In this document: one piece after another, positions 25,221-32,152 of the stretch
Layout of the letters: every line of letters starts with the position of its first letter
Numbering within the stretch: the stretch's first letter is position 1
Source: Halochromatium roseum
GTDB lineage: Bacteria > Pseudomonadota > Gammaproteobacteria > Chromatiales > Chromatiaceae
Direction of reading: 5' to 3'
Length of the DNA stretch: 34,330 nucleotides
Assembly: GCF_016653315.1 (NCBI RefSeq)
Contig: NZ_NHSH01000077.1
Coordinates: 1 to 34,330 of the forward strand
Translations under genes and position numbers: made by a program
Notes under the pieces: generated by a model
What the model saw: the letters and a program-made list of their open reading frames with translations, nothing else
Told to the model about the DNA's origin: nothing
Databases searched by the model: none

Positions 25221-25233
25221 AACCAAATAGGTT
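25221..25233. promoter_or_regulatory. MqsA operator overlapping a -10-like element
   Basis: AACCAAATAGGTT fits the published MqsA palindrome AACCT-N3-AGGTT with one mismatch. It overlaps TATAAC at 25218-25223, a -10-like hexamer, and ends 11 bases before the mqsR ATG. A TTGACG at 25192-25197 could be the -35, though the 20-base spacing is long. MqsA binding here would block transcription, giving autoregulation. Confidence 0.7.
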
Positions 25234-25244
25234 AGCTTCTGGTG

Positions 25245-25541
25245 ATGGAGAAACGCACCCCGCACTGCAAGCTGGATGCCGTGCAAGCCCTGGTCAGGGC
25301 TGGCCGGGTACGCGCCACCCGATCCGCGCGAGAAACGGCGAGTAGCCTGGGGTTTTCCTTCTCAGAGATGCTGGAGGTCTTGATGGCACTGACGCCGCAG
25401 GATTTCTACAAAAGCATGACGACCTATGCCGATCATCGGGTCTGGCAGGATGTCTATCGGCCAAACACGCGGGCTGGCGAACTCTACCTGAAATTGACGG
25501 TGATCGACGATCTTCTGATCGTGTCCTTCAAGGAGTTGTGA
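25245..25541 (+). CDS. mqsR: MqsR toxin (type II TA, mRNA interferase)
   Basis: The product from ATG 25245 is 98 residues, MEKRTPHCKLDAVQALVRAG, the normal MqsR length. The highly conserved block TPQDFYKSMTTYADHRVWQD is present, followed by VYRPNTRAGELYLKLTV and ending LLIVSFKEL. The catalytic-site residues of MqsR (Lys and Tyr in the FYKSMT-Y region) are conserved. MqsR is a RelE-fold endonuclease that cuts mRNA at GCU/GCA-type sites. The toxin precedes the antitoxin, the characteristic reversed order, and its stop is two bases before the mqsA ATG. A start at GTG 25242 would add one Met; ATG is preferred. It looks fully functional. Confidence 0.95.
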   Translation: MEKRTPHCKLDAVQALVRAGRVRATRSARETASSLGFSFSEMLEVLMALTPQDFYKSMTTYADHRVWQDVYRPNTRAGELYLKLTVIDDLLIVSFKEL

Positions 25542-25543
25542 TC

Positions 25544-25945
25544 ATGAAGTGTCCTGTTTGCGGCGCGGCGGAACTGATTCGCGACACGCGCGACATCCCC
25601 TACACCTACAAGGGCGAAACCACGCTTATTCCGTCGGTCACGGCTGATTTTTGCCCGGCGTGCGATGAATCCATCACCGATCGGGCCGAAACCGAGCGCG
25701 TCATGTGTGAGATGCAGGCATTCAACAAGCAGGTGAATGCGGCGATTGTCGACCCTGACTTTCTTGCCAAAGTGCGCAAGAAATTGCATCTTGGGCAACG
25801 CGAGGCGGCGGAGCTCTTCGGTGGAGGTGTCAATGCCTTCTCCCGCTACGAAACCGGTAAGACTAAACCGCCGCTTGCGCTTGTGAAGTTATTCAAGCTG
25901 CTTGACCGTCATCCCGATTTGCTCGACGAGCTAAAGATGGTTTGA
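25544..25945 (+). CDS. mqsA: MqsA antitoxin / transcriptional repressor
   Basis: From ATG 25544 this gives 133 residues. The N-terminal zinc module has MKCPVCGAAEL and FCPACDES (four Cys ligands), with DIPYTYKGE between them as in MqsA. The C-terminal Xre-type helix-turn-helix includes KVRKKLHLGQREAAELFGGG and VNAFSRYETGKTKPP, the DNA-recognition helix. MqsA neutralises MqsR through its N-domain and represses through its C-domain, probably at the palindrome 25221-25233. It is intact, and unlike the PIN modules both partners survive. Confidence 0.95.
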   Translation: MKCPVCGAAELIRDTRDIPYTYKGETTLIPSVTADFCPACDESITDRAETERVMCEMQAFNKQVNAAIVDPDFLAKVRKKLHLGQREAAELFGGGVNAFSRYETGKTKPPLALVKLFKLLDRHPDLLDELKMV

Positions 25946-26166
25946 GCGTTTGAATCAAAGGGGCCAGCCTCCAGGCTCGAATTTATTTCTAATGTCAAGC
26001 CGTAAAGCGCATAAAGATGGACATGAGCGGCATTGACGCAGAGCGTGAGCGGATTTGGCCAGGATGGCCGCGCGAACCAAGTCCGGCTTAGCGCCAAGTC
26101 TCCAATTAAAGGGGCTCGATTTATTTTTGATTGGCGCCGGCATTCGCCCGGATCAGCTCGGTTCGC
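25946..26166. repeat. Region with two further AAAGGGG...CTCGATTTATTT motifs
   Basis: Copies 2 and 3 of the short motif (25952-25988 and 26105-26126) lie in the same orientation and bracket ~115 bases. The bracketed piece reads on the minus strand as a protein-like string, WRLGAKPDLVRAAILAK, that I cannot place. It may be the core of a deleted element that once carried these ends. Confidence 0.4.
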
Positions 26167-27420
26167 TCATGATGATGCCGATAGCGCGTTACCTCGCTGC
26201 AGAGTTGCAGCCCACGCGCTGGCCACCCTGTCTGTGGCTGGTGACCGGCCTAGGCGCTGCCCAAGACAACCCATCAGGGTGCGTTGCCTGCAGGCGCGGT
26301 CAGGCTCCCAAGCGGCTGCTTGCTCGAGCCAGGCGTTGAGCGGCTGCCGTGCCTGCACGGCCGCCTGGGCTCCGGCGGCATAGAAGGCCAGCCGTGTGCG
26401 CTGTGGATGCGTGCGGATCTGTTCTGGCGTCAGGGCGATCAGCGGTTGCCACTGGCCCTGCAGCCAGGCGCCTTGTCGTCGCGCTAAGAGCTGAGCTGGG
26501 GTTTCCGCTGGCGGGGTAGGCTTGGCGGGAGCGGCTGGAGCCGGTGGCGGAGCGGGCGTTGCTGCCGGCGGCACCGCGGCCTGTTGTGATTGCTTCTGTT
26601 GCGCGCGGCTCGCCTCATAGCCCTGCTGGGTACGTTGTGCGCTTTCACTCAGGGGTTGCGCGGCAAGCGCCTCAAGGGTTGGCCAATCGAGTGCCCGCGC
26701 GGCCTGGTAGAGCGCCCACTGCTTGGCGTCCATGTGCTCGCTGGCCAAGGCATCGTCGCCGCGTTGGCGATGCAAGCGCGGGTCGATAAAGGCGCTGATC
26801 TCGCGGGCGGTCGGTCGCCGCAGGCCTTGCACCTCCAACGCGCTGAGCCCCTCGAACAGCGCGGTGGTGGTGGCGACCGGATTGGCCAGCATGTCCTCAT
26901 GGCGCACCGCCAAGCGCGGAAGACCGCGGCTGCTGTTCAGCGCATCGCGCAGATGGCGCTCCCAGAGCGCGATGCCGAACGCCAGCGGGAAGCCCTCGCG
27001 CTGCTGCAGCGATTGCGCGACCTGGATCGGATGGCGAAAGACGTGCAGGATGACCGGCACCTCGAGCAACGGCCGCCAGCAGGGAAAGAGCACGCACAGG
27101 CGCGGGTCTTTCAGCACCCAGGGCCGATGGGCGTCGAGATTGAGAATCAGGTTGCGCGCCTGCCGCTCAAACTCAGCGCGCGCCTCAGCGGGGATGTTGG
27201 CGGGGCAGAACCGGCTGAGCTGCCACCAACTGGCGCTGACCGAGCGGAACAGGGCGTCGTTGAACTGCATGACATCGACGCGTTCCCAGTGGCCTTTGGG
27301 GTTGGATTCGCTTGCGCGCTGGAAGCTGCCCTCGGCGCCGAGGTAAGCGCCCATCATGTTGATCATGCGTGTGACTGCTGAGGTGCCGGAGCGGTGCATG
27401 CCGAGGACGATGAGTTGCAT
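26167..27420 (-). CDS. Sulfotransferase-family protein with proline/alanine-rich linker and C-terminal domain
   Basis: The 417-residue product begins MQLIVLGMHRSGTSAVTRM, the 5'-phosphosulfate binding loop, with KDPRLCVLF at residues 104-112 and the 3'-phosphate element HVFRHPIQVAQSLQQR at ~126-141. Residues ~275-320 form a linker rich in Pro, Ala and Gln. The last ~100 residues (QPLIALTPEQIRTHPQRTRL, then AAWEPDRACRQRTLMGCLG) are a separate helical domain that also occurs as an isolated scar at 32755-33019. Transfer of sulfuryl from PAPS to a surface glycan is the likely role. It is divergent from the small sulfotransferase at 9363. Its neighbour upstream on the same strand is a glycosyltransferase. 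Confidence 0.8.
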   Translation of the reverse strand: MQLIVLGMHRSGTSAVTRMINMMGAYLGAEGSFQRASESNPKGHWERVDVMQFNDALFRSVSASWWQLSRFCPANIPAEARAEFERQARNLILNLDAHRPWVLKDPRLCVLFPCWRPLLEVPVILHVFRHPIQVAQSLQQREGFPLAFGIALWERHLRDALNSSRGLPRLAVRHEDMLANPVATTTALFEGLSALEVQGLRRPTAREISAFIDPRLHRQRGDDALASEHMDAKQWALYQAARALDWPTLEALAAQPLSESAQRTQQGYEASRAQQKQSQQAAVPPAATPAPPPAPAAPAKPTPPAETPAQLLARRQGAWLQGQWQPLIALTPEQIRTHPQRTRLAFYAAGAQAAVQARQPLNAWLEQAAAWEPDRACRQRTLMGCLGQRLGRSPATDRVASAWAATLQRGNALSASS

Positions 27421-27512
27421 GGCGGTGGTTGGGCTTGGGTTGGTTGCTGAGTTGGGGCTGCGTGCGCTTGATCGCGGTGTTTGGCGGGATTATCCGGGGT
27501 CAGCGGGGTTGG

Positions 27513-27680
27513 TCAATGTGCGTTCTGCAGCTGCGCTGTTGCTGGGGGCATCGCTGGCGGCCGCGGGTCGTTGGGGAAGGCCGCATGCAGGTCCGCGAGC
27601 AGCGCGGCGGCTTCGCGCGGATACCTACGGTGCTGCAGCAGCCAGTGGAGCGGGATCAGTGGCGCGAGCAGGTGCGGGCG
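27513..27680 (-). pseudogene. In-frame C-terminal continuation of the minus-strand glycosyltransferase after a TGA
   Basis: The frame of the glycosyltransferase stays open for 55 codons after its TGA (27681-27683) to a second TGA at 27513-27515. The extra stretch reads RPHLLAPLIPLHWLLQHRRY, then PREAAALLADLHAAFPND, which looks like genuine helical protein and directly continues AISRFRR. A one-base change (for example CGA to TGA) would explain it. The tail may have been lost recently. Confidence 0.45.
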
Positions 27681-28775
27681 TCAGCGCCTGAAGCGGCTAA
27701 TTGCATCCATCGCGGGCTCGATCTCAGCTTGCAGGATCTGCTGGCGTGCATCGAGCACAAGACGCGTAACGGTCTCCGGCGTCGCTGCTACGGGCTTGGC
27801 AAGGTGGCTAGGCTCGCCTACTGGCGTGGTCTGTGGCTGGATGGCAGCCGCCGGGGTAGCGAGTGAACCGGTGAGCGTTAGGGCTTGTTGTGCGCTCCCG
27901 TTTCTCTGGATGCTGCGCAAGGCCTGTGGTGCAACGGTCCCGACATGGCACAGGGGACGGTCGGGCCGCTGGTAAGTGCGACCGCGTAAGCGTCGATACT
28001 CCGCCTGCCAGGCAGCGCGGGGGGCGTCTGGGCGATTTGTCGCAATGCCGCCATGCATCTGGTGAAAGGTGCCCTCGCCCAACAGCAGGATGACGTCGCT
28101 GTCCGGCAGGGCACAGGCCCGCGCCCAGGTATCCAGGTTCACCAGTCCGCCTCCCGCAGACGTAAAGCCGGGATCGAAACCACCCAGTTCGGACCACAAC
28201 GCGCTTGGCAAGAACACTGCATTGCACTCCGCTGGCATGGCAAACCAGCCGCCGGCTGACGAGCCCGCGAAGACCGAGATATCAAACAGGTGATAGCCGT
28301 CCGTTTCCCAGTCGACCTCGGCGAGCAGGGCGTCTTCGGCCTGCTGATCGTAGCCCTCGCGGACGCTATCCATCTGCACCTTCGGCCCCAAATGGAATCC
28401 GAGCGTGCCGATCACAGGGCGATGATGCAGCCGTGAGGCGGTCAGGGCCTGCGCAAGGAGGCCGGGCGACGCTAAGCGGGCGCCGTCGATCATGACCCCG
28501 ATCAGATCGCCGCGAGCCAGTGCCAAGCCGGTATTGACGGCGGCAACCGGGGAGGCCGGTGCGGGAGATTGGCGATGCAGACGCAGCGTTGCGCCATGCG
28601 CTGGACACGCCTCCGCGGTCAGCGGGTTTGGGGAGCCGTTATCCACCAGGATGATTTCGTAGTCGTCGGCCTTGATCCCGCGCTGCATGAGCGGCGATAG
28701 TGAGCGAATTGTCCGCGGTATCTCGCGTGCCATGTCGTAGGCGACGACGACGATCGAGAGGCGTGGCTGCGACAT
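27681..28775 (-). CDS. Family 2 glycosyltransferase
   Basis: This 364-residue protein (MSQPRLSIVVVAYDMAREIP) has a GT-A fold start, YEIILVDNGSPNPLT with the nucleotide-binding Asp, and LARGDLIGVMIDGARLASPG where the DxD metal motif would be, here IDGAR. WFAMPAECNAVFLPSALWSE and GGFDPGFTSAGGGLVNLD follow. I chose ATG 28775 because GGAG lies 6 bases before it; an ATG 15 bases upstream has no better site. The DxD motif is degenerate. It probably acts in the same glycan pathway and may be transcribed with the sulfotransferase. Its C-terminus appears shortened by a TGA. Confidence 0.8.
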   Translation of the reverse strand: MSQPRLSIVVVAYDMAREIPRTIRSLSPLMQRGIKADDYEIILVDNGSPNPLTAEACPAHGATLRLHRQSPAPASPVAAVNTGLALARGDLIGVMIDGARLASPGLLAQALTASRLHHRPVIGTLGFHLGPKVQMDSVREGYDQQAEDALLAEVDWETDGYHLFDISVFAGSSAGGWFAMPAECNAVFLPSALWSELGGFDPGFTSAGGGLVNLDTWARACALPDSDVILLLGEGTFHQMHGGIATNRPDAPRAAWQAEYRRLRGRTYQRPDRPLCHVGTVAPQALRSIQRNGSAQQALTLTGSLATPAAAIQPQTTPVGEPSHLAKPVAATPETVTRLVLDARQQILQAEIEPAMDAISRFRR

Positions 28776-28831
28776 TACTTGCTCCGTCATGCCCGGTGGC
28801 TGTTCATTGAACCCAGACAGCGAGAAAGCGC

Positions 28832-30316
28832 ATGTCAGTGTCTCCTTACCTCGATCTGCTGAAGCGGTGCCTGCTCAACGAGATTTATCTCGATGATGAG
28901 CTACGACTGCTCTACCTGCGCCGATGTTTGGCTGGGGAGGAAGCGTTTGACTTTGCTGTTTACCATAACATTCGCACCGCCCGCGCTGAAGAGTACGCAA
29001 AACTCTGCAACGCACGCGCGATCGGGCAGTTTTACGACCGTAATATCCACAACGCTGGCTTCAGCCACACCATGATCGGGCGTCAGCGGCTGGATGGTCT
29101 GCATGACTGTCTTGATGTCATCTTGGCCGAGGGGATTCCCGGCGATCTGATGGAATGTGGGGTATGGCGCGGTGGTGCTTGTGTGTTAATGGCAGGCTTC
29201 CTGAAAGACCATGGCATTACGGATCGCAAGGTGATTCTCGCGGACAGCTTTGACGGGGTACCGCCGTCGAGCATGCAGCCTGATGCGCACCTGCGCCTTG
29301 ATAAGAGCGTCTTTCCGGAGCTGGCTGTCAGCCTGGAGGAGGTGAAAACCAATTTTGAGCTCTACGGGCTTCTCAGCCATCAAGTCCATTTCCTGAAAGG
29401 CTGGTTTAAGGAGACGCTGCAGAAGACGCCTTCAGCGCATTTGGCCCTGCTGCGTCTGGACGGGGATCTCTACGAGTCCACCATGGATGCATTGATCGCG
29501 CTGTATGATCGCGTGAGCCCGGGCGGCGTCGTGATCATTGATGATTGGGGGGTTCTTCCACCCTGCCGGCAGGCGGTTGAGGACTATTTTGCAGGCCGCG
29601 ATGAAGTTGTTCCCGAGGTTCAGGCAATGGATTGGTCTGGGGTTTGGTTCAAGAAACCGGGTAAGCCTGCCAATGTTGAACGTCGCTCCTATCAGACTGC
29701 GTTCCCGGCGCCGTTCCTGAAGGGCTACCAAGCCGGCACCCTGGGATATACCTATCGCGGAGTGCCGTGTCTCAAGAGTCCGATCGACTTGGCGCTCTAT
29801 GCCAAAGCGATCTGGGAACTCAAGCCCGCGACCCTGATCGAGATCGGCAGCAAGGCCGGTGGCAGCGCGCTCTGGTTTGCCGATCTGTTGCAAAGCTATG
29901 GTCTTGAGACGCCGGTGTACTCGATCGATCTGCAGCCGCCACAGGGCCTCGATGACCCGCGCATCCGCTTCCTGACCGGCGATGTCAATGCCTTGGCAGC
30001 GGTGTTCTCCGAACAGGGGCTGATCGAGGCACCACGGCCCTGGCTTGTGACCGAGGACAGCGCGCATACCCATCAAGCCTGCCGTGCCGCCTTGGCGCAG
30101 CTCGCCGAGCTGATGCAGACCGGGGATCTTTTGGTTATGGAAGATGGGGTACTCGATGACTTGGGACTCTCCGAGCGTTACGACGGAGGTCCGAACCGGG
30201 CGCTGCAGGCGTTCTTCAGCGAACATCCCGATGTCTTCCGCGTGGATCGCGCGCTCTGTGATCTGTTCGGCAGGAATGCGACCTATGCGCCGAATGCTTG
30301 GTTGTGGAAGAGCTGA
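28832..30316 (+). CDS. TylF-type O-methyltransferase fused to a CmcI-like domain
   Basis: The 494-residue protein has two SAM-fold modules. Residues ~75-275 are TylF/MycF-like (macrocin-type sugar O-methyltransferase): IPGDLMECGVWRGGACVLMA, ILADSFDGVPP, and the metal-site pair LRLDGDLYESTMDAL and VVIIDDWGVLPPCRQAV. Residues ~295-494 resemble CmcI (cephalosporin hydroxylase/methyltransferase family): ATLIEIGSKAGGSALWFADL, VYSIDLQPP, WLVTEDSAHTHQAC, then DLLVMEDGVLDDLG and NRALQAFFSEHPDVFRVD. Both modules may modify neighbouring sugar hydroxyls. It is divergently oriented from the glycosyltransferase, with only 56 bases between the starts, so the promoters must overlap. A scar of its CmcI end lies at 31838-32026. 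Confidence 0.85.
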   Translation: MSVSPYLDLLKRCLLNEIYLDDELRLLYLRRCLAGEEAFDFAVYHNIRTARAEEYAKLCNARAIGQFYDRNIHNAGFSHTMIGRQRLDGLHDCLDVILAEGIPGDLMECGVWRGGACVLMAGFLKDHGITDRKVILADSFDGVPPSSMQPDAHLRLDKSVFPELAVSLEEVKTNFELYGLLSHQVHFLKGWFKETLQKTPSAHLALLRLDGDLYESTMDALIALYDRVSPGGVVIIDDWGVLPPCRQAVEDYFAGRDEVVPEVQAMDWSGVWFKKPGKPANVERRSYQTAFPAPFLKGYQAGTLGYTYRGVPCLKSPIDLALYAKAIWELKPATLIEIGSKAGGSALWFADLLQSYGLETPVYSIDLQPPQGLDDPRIRFLTGDVNALAAVFSEQGLIEAPRPWLVTEDSAHTHQACRAALAQLAELMQTGDLLVMEDGVLDDLGLSERYDGGPNRALQAFFSEHPDVFRVDRALCDLFGRNATYAPNAWLWKS

Positions 30317-30330
30317 TGGGTGGTCTGGGC

Positions 30331-30367
30331 TAGGCTCAGGTGGATCGTGCTACAGATCCGGAGTTCT
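30331..30367 (+). repeat. 37-bp direct repeat, copy 2
   Basis: This is the partner of 25115-25151, lying between the TylF-CmcI gene and the full Rpn copy. Confidence 0.8.
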
Positions 30368-30446
30368 GGGGCGGATTCACGGAACGGTTGGGTGAACGGA
30401 AAATGGGGATGCACCACGGTTTCGGGTTGGTGGCACCCCAGCTGCC

Positions 30447-30466
30447 GAATCGGCTACACTCCCGGC
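30447..30466 (+). promoter_or_regulatory. Candidate promoter of the Rpn gene (-10 TACACT adjacent to ATG)
   Basis: GAATCGGCTACACTCCCGGC ends directly at the ATG. TACACT (30455-30460) is a plausible -10 and would put the transcription start at or near the ATG, giving a leaderless mRNA. The same GAATC-GCTACACTCCCGGCATG string precedes Rpn copy 1 (13705-13727). No clear -35 was found. Confidence 0.35.
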
Positions 30467-31411
30467 ATGCCAACCGACAAGCACAGCGCCGAGACCGCAT
30501 CGCCCAAGCGCGACGATGACAGCCCCTGGAAAGAGGCCCTCGAGCGCTTCTTTCCGGAGTTCCTTGCCCTCCTGTTCCCGGCCATCCATGCCGAGATCGA
30601 CTGGTCCAAAGGCGTGCAATTCCTTGACAAGGAATTCCAACAGCTGGTGCAAGAGGCCAAGACTACCCGGCGCCATGCCGACAAGCTGGTCGGCGTCACC
30701 TTGCGCGATGGCACCGCGGTCTGGGTGCTGATCCATGTCGAGGTGCAAGGCGAGCCGGAAACCGCCTTTGCCGAGCGCATGTACACCTACCACTACAAGA
30801 TCCGCGACCGCTATCAGGTGCCGGTCGCCAGCCTCGCGGTCTTGGCCGATACGGATCACCGCTTTCGCCCCCGGCAGTTCAGCAGCGCACTCTGGGACTG
30901 CCGCGTTGACTTCCGTTTTCCGATGGTCAAACTGCTGGACTATGCCGAGCCCGAGCGCTGGGCTGAGCTCGAAGCCAGCGACAATGTCTTCGCCCTGGTG
31001 GTGATGGCGCAGATCCGCGCCAAGGTCACCGAGGATGCCGAGACGCTCAAGGGCTGGAAGTTCCGCCTGATTCGCCTGATGTACGAGCGCGGCTATGAGC
31101 AAGCACGGATTTTGGAACTGTTCCGGCTCATCGACTGGATGATCCGCCTGCCCAAGGCGCTTGAGGCCGACTTTCGCCAAACACTCTATGCCTATGAGGA
31201 GCAACAGCGTATGCCGTATGTGACGACGGTTGAACAAGCGGGGATTCAGCAGGGCGAAGCCCTCATCCTGCTGACGTTGCTACAAGAAAAATTCGGCCAC
31301 GACAGCGCCGAGGCCTACCGCGAGCGCATCACCGCCGCCGAGCCTGAGCAACTGCTGCAGTGGTCCAAACGCATCCTCAGCGCCGAGACGCCGGAGACGA
31401 TTTTCCACTGA
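30467..31411 (+). CDS. Rpn-family (PD-(D/E)XK) recombination-promoting nuclease-like protein, full copy
   Basis: This is the only undamaged copy of the window's most repeated gene, with 314 residues from ATG 30467. The N-terminal half carries the nuclease-like core: SPWKEALERFFPEFLALLFP, IDWSKGVQFLDKEFQQLV, then KLVGVTLRDGTAVWVLIHVE with the E-V-Q strand end, and YTYHYKIRDRY. This is the pattern of Rpn/YhgA-like proteins, annotated as recombination-promoting nucleases or putative transposases. The C-terminal half (KGWKFRLIRLMYERGYEQAR, LFRLIDWMIRLP, then a helical tail) is shared by all copies. An earlier in-frame start at 30320 is rejected because conservation among copies begins at this ATG. 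Known Rpn proteins are DNA endonucleases that raise RecA-independent recombination. Confidence 0.85.
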   Translation: MPTDKHSAETASPKRDDDSPWKEALERFFPEFLALLFPAIHAEIDWSKGVQFLDKEFQQLVQEAKTTRRHADKLVGVTLRDGTAVWVLIHVEVQGEPETAFAERMYTYHYKIRDRYQVPVASLAVLADTDHRFRPRQFSSALWDCRVDFRFPMVKLLDYAEPERWAELEASDNVFALVVMAQIRAKVTEDAETLKGWKFRLIRLMYERGYEQARILELFRLIDWMIRLPKALEADFRQTLYAYEEQQRMPYVTTVEQAGIQQGEALILLTLLQEKFGHDSAEAYRERITAAEPEQLLQWSKRILSAETPETIFH

Positions 31412-31571
31412 GGCGCGGCGACCGCGGCCCGATCCTCTGCAGCCCGCGCGATCGGAGCGCGCCGCTGTTCGTCTCTCCTGCCGGGCATGAAGACCGACCA
31501 CCCGATCGATCTGTTTCCGCGCAGCGGCCCTGAGGCCTTTCGGGTGCTCACCGGTGGTCTGCAGCGTGAAG

Positions 31572-31841
31572 GCGGCCGAGGCGCCGCCGTATCGCGAGCC
31601 GGCCTCGCTGCGGCAGTGGATCAAGCCCGGGCGCTGGGAGACCCTGCGCTTTGCGCTGCCCAGCGCGGCGCTCAGCCGACCCCAGCCCTTGCGCCTGGAC
31701 CCGGCCAACCGCGCCTGCCGGCTGCGCATCCGCGCCTTGCGGCTGGGTGCGGCCGAGTCGAACATGACTTGGTGGTCTGCCGAAGCCGGCCAACCCAGCG
31801 CCCAAGCCTTCGCCCGCCTGCGCCTGCAGGGCGATGGATGA
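31572..31841 (+). pseudogene. Fragment of a glycan-related protein
   Basis: In one frame the region reads AEAPPYREPASLRQWIKPGR, then LRLDPANRACRLRIRALRLG and NMTWWSAEAGQPSAQAFA, ending in a stop at 31839-31841. The LRLDP-NR-C-L-I-AL-L pattern resembles the beta-sandwich segment ahead of glycosyltransferases in O-antigen loci. Upstream of ~31560 the frame is not convincing, so the 5' end is probably cut. It runs directly into the CmcI scar. I cannot name the parent gene. Confidence 0.4.
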
Positions 31842-32026
31842 GGCTGCAACCGCCACAGGGCCTCGATGAGCGAGGGCTCTCCGAGCGTTTCGACGGAGGT
31901 CCGAACCGGGCGCTGCAGGCGTTCTTCCGCGAACATCCCGATGTCTTCCGTGTGGATCGCGCGCGCTGTGATCTGTTCGGCAGGAAGGCGACCTATGCGC
32001 CGAATGCGTGGTTGTGGAAGACCTGA
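31838..32026 (+). pseudogene. CmcI-like C-terminal scar, second copy of the TylF-CmcI end
   Basis: The 62-codon frame reads MRLQPPQGLDERGLSERFDG and then NRALQAFFREHPDVFRVDRA to the end NAWLWKT, matching residues ~370-494 of the fusion at 28832 except that 204 bases are missing. In the full gene the two ends of the gap both carry CTCGATGAC (29948-29956 and 30152-30160). The scar keeps one copy (CCTCGATGAG), and the loss is in frame. The scar has a possible ATG but lacks any fold. Confidence 0.85.
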
Positions 32027-32100
32027 TGGGTGGAGGAAAGGGCGGCCGGTCAGGCTCGGCTCTTGTCTGCGGTCGTGGCGGACTGTATTGTCGAACAGTG

Positions 32101-32124
32101 CTCTTAAGCGTACTCTTAAGCGTA
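32101..32124. promoter_or_regulatory. Tandem 12-bp repeat upstream of the Phd-type antitoxin
   Basis: CTCTTAAGCGTA occurs twice in direct tandem, ending 28 bases before the antitoxin ATG at 32153. Each unit has a CTTAAG palindrome core. Direct or inverted repeats in this position are typical autoregulatory operators of Phd/YefM proteins. Confidence 0.5.
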
Positions 32125-32152
32125 TGTCTTGATGGATGCTCGAGGGGTGTCT

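Noticed and set aside
26590-27381. 263-codon plus-strand open frame
   Set aside because: It is antisense to the sulfotransferase with its PAPS-binding motifs; a high-GC shadow.
10647-27683. TGA codons inside genes as selenocysteine or a reassigned code
   Set aside because: TGA ends many intact genes here, the interrupted positions are not Cys/Sec sites in the families, and no SECIS-like hairpin stands directly after the stops.
29432-30226. 264-codon minus-strand open frame
   Set aside because: It is antisense to the well-supported TylF-CmcI gene and has no recognisable domain.
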